Shown one piece after another: positions 60,920 through 64,000 of a stretch of DNA of 64,000 bases. Position 1 is the stretch's first letter. Every line of letters begins with the position of its first letter. A program made the position numbers and the translations under genes. The stretch covers positions 62,001-126,000 of the forward strand of contig JARGPI010000006.1 in NCBI GenBank assembly GCA_029213005.1, written 5' to 3'. The DNA comes from Verrucomicrobiales bacterium. GTDB taxonomy: Bacteria; Verrucomicrobiota; Verrucomicrobiia; Verrucomicrobiales; DEV007. Under the pieces are notes generated by a model, which made no database searches, was not told where the DNA came from, and saw only the letters and a program-made list of their open reading frames with translations.

Positions 60920-62293
60920 ATGGCTAAAATTCTCATTGTCGATGACGAAACTGCGATCCTGAATCTGATGGCAAAGGCTTGCCAGCAGAGCGGACACGAA
61001 ACTGTTGCGGTTAACAGCGAAGAAGGAGCCCGCAAGGCGCTCGAAACTCAAGACTTCGATGTTCTCGTCGTGGACCTTGTCCTCGGAGATGGAAACGGAA
61101 TGGATGTGGTTCGTTTCAGCGAAGAGAAGTGTCCGGATGCCAAGGTGATCATGGTGACTGGACACGGCACGATTGAAACCGCAGTTGAAGCGATGAGGCT
61201 CGGGGCATTTGATTACCTGACGAAGCCGTTCGAACTCGCAGATCTGAAGCGTGCCGTTGATCTCGCCTACCAGCAGAAAATGTCGCCGGAATCGAAGTCC
61301 AGTGACGAAGCCAAAGCCTTTGAGTTAGCTTGGAGTTCCGGCGAGTTGATCGGAAAGAGCGACAAGATGAAAGCGATCAACGAGCTCGCTGCCAAGATCG
61401 CCGAGAATGATTCCCCGATTTTGATTGAGGGTGAATTTGGAACCGGAAAGCAAATGGTTGCCCGGACGATTCACAATTCAAGCAGCCGCAAAGATGCACC
61501 TTTTAAAGTACTGCAGTGCTCCGCTCTTCCCGAGGATCTCCTCGAAGCCGAACTATTCGGTTCAATTGGCAGCCGTGGTGAGACTATTTTCAGCCGTGCC
61601 ATGGGAGGCACCGTTCTCCTCGAGGAAATCCACATGCTCCCGGTCCGACTTCAGTCAATGCTGGAAGCCTATCTCGAAGAGGTGTCTGAAAGAAGAATGT
61701 CAGGAAGCCTCCCAATGAAGATGGATGTCCGCTTCATCGCTTCTTCCGCCAAAAAGCTTGAGGAGTGCGTCGCTGAAGGAAAATTCCGTGAAGACCTCTT
61801 TTACAAGATCTCGGTTATTCCTGTCGACGTGCCACCACTTCGTAACCGCAAAGTGGACATCGGCCTGCTGGCAGAATACTTCCTGAAGCGTTACACCGAC
61901 CGAACCGGCTCCAAACCCATGGAGGTAGATAAGTACGCAAGTCGCCTTCTTGAGAATTACACCTGGCCCGGCAACGTTGGTGAATTACAGAATGCGATTG
62001 AGCGAGCCTGCGCTTTCTCAGAGGATGGTAGAATCCGTCCGATCGATCTGCCTCCAAAAGTAGCTCAGAAAGTCGAAATCACGGACGAAGATGAAAAGAC
62101 AACGCACCATCTTCCCATCGGCACCGCCCTCTCCGAGTATATCAAGAAGCAGGAGAAACTCTTTATTCGTGAGACACTCAAGTACAACGAGGGTTCCAGA
62201 GAGAAAACCGCCAGCATGCTCGATGTGAGTATCGCCACTCTCTACCGCAAAATGGGACTGAAGCTCGAGCGTGACAAGATTTTGAACTCGTAG
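60920..62293 (+). CDS. NtrC-family response regulator lacking the GAFTGA loop
   Basis: 457 residues. The receiver domain (KILIVDDETAILNLMAKAC; phosphoacceptor Asp in VVDLVLGDGNG; TKPF Lys) is complete. The AAA+ domain has a modified Walker A (GEFGTGKQMVA) and a Walker B of the form GGTVLLEEIHML. The GAFTGA loop, which contacts sigma-54, is missing: the sequence runs ELFGSIGSRGETIFSRAMGGTV. The Arg region (KFREDLFYKISVIPVDVPPLRNR) is present, and the C-terminal Fis-type HTH is YNEGSREKTASMLDVSIATLYRKMG. It is likely a transcription regulator independent of sigma-54. No histidine kinase is adjacent. Confidence 0.88.
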   Translation: MAKILIVDDETAILNLMAKACQQSGHETVAVNSEEGARKALETQDFDVLVVDLVLGDGNGMDVVRFSEEKCPDAKVIMVTGHGTIETAVEAMRLGAFDYLTKPFELADLKRAVDLAYQQKMSPESKSSDEAKAFELAWSSGELIGKSDKMKAINELAAKIAENDSPILIEGEFGTGKQMVARTIHNSSSRKDAPFKVLQCSALPEDLLEAELFGSIGSRGETIFSRAMGGTVLLEEIHMLPVRLQSMLEAYLEEVSERRMSGSLPMKMDVRFIASSAKKLEECVAEGKFREDLFYKISVIPVDVPPLRNRKVDIGLLAEYFLKRYTDRTGSKPMEVDKYASRLLENYTWPGNVGELQNAIERACAFSEDGRIRPIDLPPKVAQKVEITDEDEKTTHHLPIGTALSEYIKKQEKLFIRETLKYNEGSREKTASMLDVSIATLYRKMGLKLERDKILNS

Positions 62294-62319
62294 GAGTTTA
62301 GATAATCCCAGAAGAATGA

Positions 62320-62347
62320 AAGCCTCACTTTGCTAAGTGGGGCTTTT
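62320..62347 (+). terminator. Intrinsic terminator after the NtrC-like gene
   Basis: AGCCTCAC and GTGGGGCT can pair (one G-T) across a TTTGCTAA loop, followed by a T tract. It lies 27 bp after the NtrC-like stop and before the dnaK promoter region. Confidence 0.85.
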
Positions 62348-62576
62348 TTTGTGCCCGGACAAGATTGCCCTTTGTGCCGTTTTGTCACTCCAACTGAGAC
62401 ATAGTATCTCGTTCCGACCATTTCCGAAAACTCTGCAGAATATCGACAAACGCCGCGATCCCTTTATTGGTCGGGCCCACAGCGTTTCCGGGACGGCTTG
62501 GCATATGCTCTGCGATAAGGCTCACCAGAAAAAATTTAAAATAACCACCCCACATTTAGCACAAACCACATTTATT

Positions 62577-64000
62577 ATGAGTAAGATACTTGGCATCGAT
62601 TTGGGAACCACCAACTCCTGCATGGCAGTGATGGAGGCTGGCCAACCCACCGTTCTGGAAAACGCCGAAGGCGCCCGCACAACCCCATCGGTTGTGGCAT
62701 TCTCAAAAGATGGCGAGCGTCTTGTCGGACAGGCCGCTAAAAGACAGGCCATCACCAACCCTAGAAACACAATTTTCTCAGCAAAGCGCCTCATTGGCCG
62801 AAAGTTCGACGAATTGTCTGAAGGTGAGAAAAAGACACCCTACAAAATCGTAAAAGCTTCGAATGGCGATGCTCACATCGAGATTGAAGTCGCCGGCGAA
62901 ACGAAGGCTTACAGCCCTCAGGAAATCTCAGCAATGGTTCTCAGTAAGCTGAAAGCTGATGCCGAAGCCCGCCTCGGGGAGACAATCACTTCGGCAGTGA
63001 TCACGGTTCCCGCCTACTTTAACGACTCTCAGCGGAATGCCACCAAGGCAGCCGGTGAAATCGCAGGCCTCAAGGTCGAGCGGATCGTTAATGAGCCGAC
63101 CGCAGCAGCGCTTGCCTACGGCCTCGACAAAAAAGGAGAAGAGAAAATCGCTGTTTACGACCTCGGTGGTGGTACTTTCGATATCTCAGTTCTCGAAATT
63201 GACGAAGGTTTCTTCGAAGTGCTTGCGACCGATGGCGATACTCATCTCGGTGGTGACGACTGGGACAATGCGATTATCGACTGGATTTCCAACGAATTCA
63301 AAAAAGATTCCGGGATTGACCTTTCCGGTCAGCCCGATGCTTTGCAGCGGATTAAGGAAGAAGCTGAGAAGGCTAAAATCGCCCTTTCCTCTTCGAAGAC
63401 TTACGAAATCAATCTTCCGTTCATTACCGCGGATCAGTCCGGACCGAAGCACATCCAGATGTCTCTGTCCCGCTCACAACTTGAGCAGATGACCGATCAT
63501 CTCTTCGAGAGAACCAAGCGTCCGGTTAACGATTGTATCAAAGAAGCCGGAATTTCCGCTTCGGATATCGATGAGCTGGTTCTCGTCGGTGGTATGACCA
63601 GAATGCCCAAGGTGGTGGAAACCGCCCATGCGCTGGCCGGTAAAGAACCACACCAGGGAGTTAACCCCGACGAAGTGGTTGCGATCGGAGCGTCGATTCA
63701 GGGTGGAGTTATCTCCAAAGACCCAAGTCTCGGCGATGTAGTCCTCCTCGATGTGACTCCTCTTTCGCTTGGTATTGAAACCATGGGTGGAGTTGCCACA
63801 CCAATGATCGAGCGTAACACCACGATCCCCGCGAAAAAGTCTCAAGTTTTCTCTACGGCTGCCGACAATCAGCCGTCTGTTGATATCGTAGTTTGCCAGG
63901 GCGAACGTAAGATGGTCAACGATAACAAAAAACTTGGTAACTTCCGCCTCGACGGGATCAAACCTGCTCCACGGGGCCAACCTCAAATCGAAGTCACCTT
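62577..64000 (+). CDS. dnaK: DnaK chaperone (partial at the window end)
   Basis: The first 474 codons of Hsp70/Dna[21 protein letters not shown] (phosphate loop), [72 protein letters not shown] and the linker-adjacent [19 protein letters not shown], then the substrate-binding start ([14 protein letters not shown]). The gene continues past base 64000. No CIRCE element and no clear heat-shock promoter was found in the 229 bp between the terminator and the start. It refolds proteins with DnaJ/GrpE, which are not in view. Confidence 0.97.
   Translation, partial: MSKILGIDLGTTNSCMAVMEAGQPTVLENAEGARTTPSVVAFSKDGERLVGQAAKRQAITNPRNTIFSAKRLIGRKFDELSEGEKKTPYKIVKASNGDAHIEIEVAGETKAYSPQEISAMVLSKLKADAEARLGETITSAVITVPAYFNDSQRNATKAAGEIAGLKVERIVNEPTAAALAYGLDKKGEEKIAVYDLGGGTFDISVLEIDEGFFEVLATDGDTHLGGDDWDNAIIDWISNEFKKDSGIDLSGQPDALQRIKEEAEKAKIALSSSKTYEINLPFITADQSGPKHIQMSLSRSQLEQMTDHLFERTKRPVNDCIKEAGISASDIDELVLVGGMTRMPKVVETAHALAGKEPHQGVNPDEVVAIGASIQGGVISKDPSLGDVVLLDVTPLSLGIETMGGVATPMIERNTTIPAKKSQVFSTAADNQPSVDIVVCQGERKMVNDNKKLGNFRLDGIKPAPRGQPQIEVT

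Noticed and set aside
62348..62576. CIRCE element or heat-shock promoter before dnaK
   Set aside because: No TTAGCACTC-N9-GAGTGCTAA or sigma-32-type -35/-10 pair is seen.

Overview
The window looks like a chromosomal segment from a free-living, probably aquatic, member of the Verrucomicrobiota. Supporting signs are three secreted Cys-type sulfatases, a neutral-ceramidase-like enzyme, a PL10-like pectate lyase, a GH75-like chitosanase, a DUF1080 protein, a general-secretion-type pseudopilin, a bS6 protein of the verrucomicrobial type, and a lexA gene preceded by an exact TGTTC-N4-GAACA site, the LexA motif described for this phylum. No plasmid, phage, IS element, CRISPR or rRNA gene was recognised.

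Layout. 1-8.3 kb: the end of a CbiX/DR2241-type chelatase split over two frames, a pseudopilin, a sulfatase, then a tight plus-strand run (CNNM/CBS membrane protein, nitrilase-fold amidase, FG-GAP protein, small unknown), closed by ZntB. 8.4-13.4 kb: a minus-strand operon of ceramidase-like protein, sulfatase, YdjM-like membrane protein and a secreted propeller-like protein. 13.5-21.8 kb: tRNA-Thr and small metabolic or repair genes (LMW phosphatase, cmk, Nudix, GNAT, SDR, VOC, MOSC, imuB, DUF1080, pdxH). 22-25.7 kb: an envelope cassette with two membrane-anchored coiled-coil paralogues and a tiny lipoprotein, then mutY. 25.8-29 kb: HU and valS. 29-34.3 kb: an amidase followed by a 1056-residue protein translationally coupled to a RavA-like MoxR ATPase. 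34.4-42.4 kb: MFS transporter and GH75-like protein, nadB, pectate lyase, a D,D-carboxypeptidase and a TPR protein. 42.4-48.2 kb: lexA, rpsF, a ROK kinase and a SNF2 helicase. 48.2-56.6 kb: a sulfatase, an orphan adenine methyltransferase, a PDZ protease, a ferritin-like/ATP-grasp fusion and an LptF/G permease. 56.6-64 kb: tRNA-Met, thioesterase, radical SAM protein, an ECF sigma/anti-sigma pair, an atypical NtrC-like regulator, and dnaK running off the end.

The most unusual signals are two. First, a family of 22-bp units, each a 19-bp palindrome of the form GAYTGTAC-NNN-GTACARTC plus a 3-bp spacer, occurs at four places. One is a triple copy inserted in frame in imuB, and another supplies the stop codon of the moxR gene. 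Second, the two-gene MoxR module lacks the usual vWA partner and carries a large, unrecognised protein that may be related to the bpX domains of MoxR ternary systems. A ferritin-like/ATP-grasp fusion and an NtrC-like regulator without the GAFTGA loop are also notable. All assignments come from reading the sequence; no database search was run.
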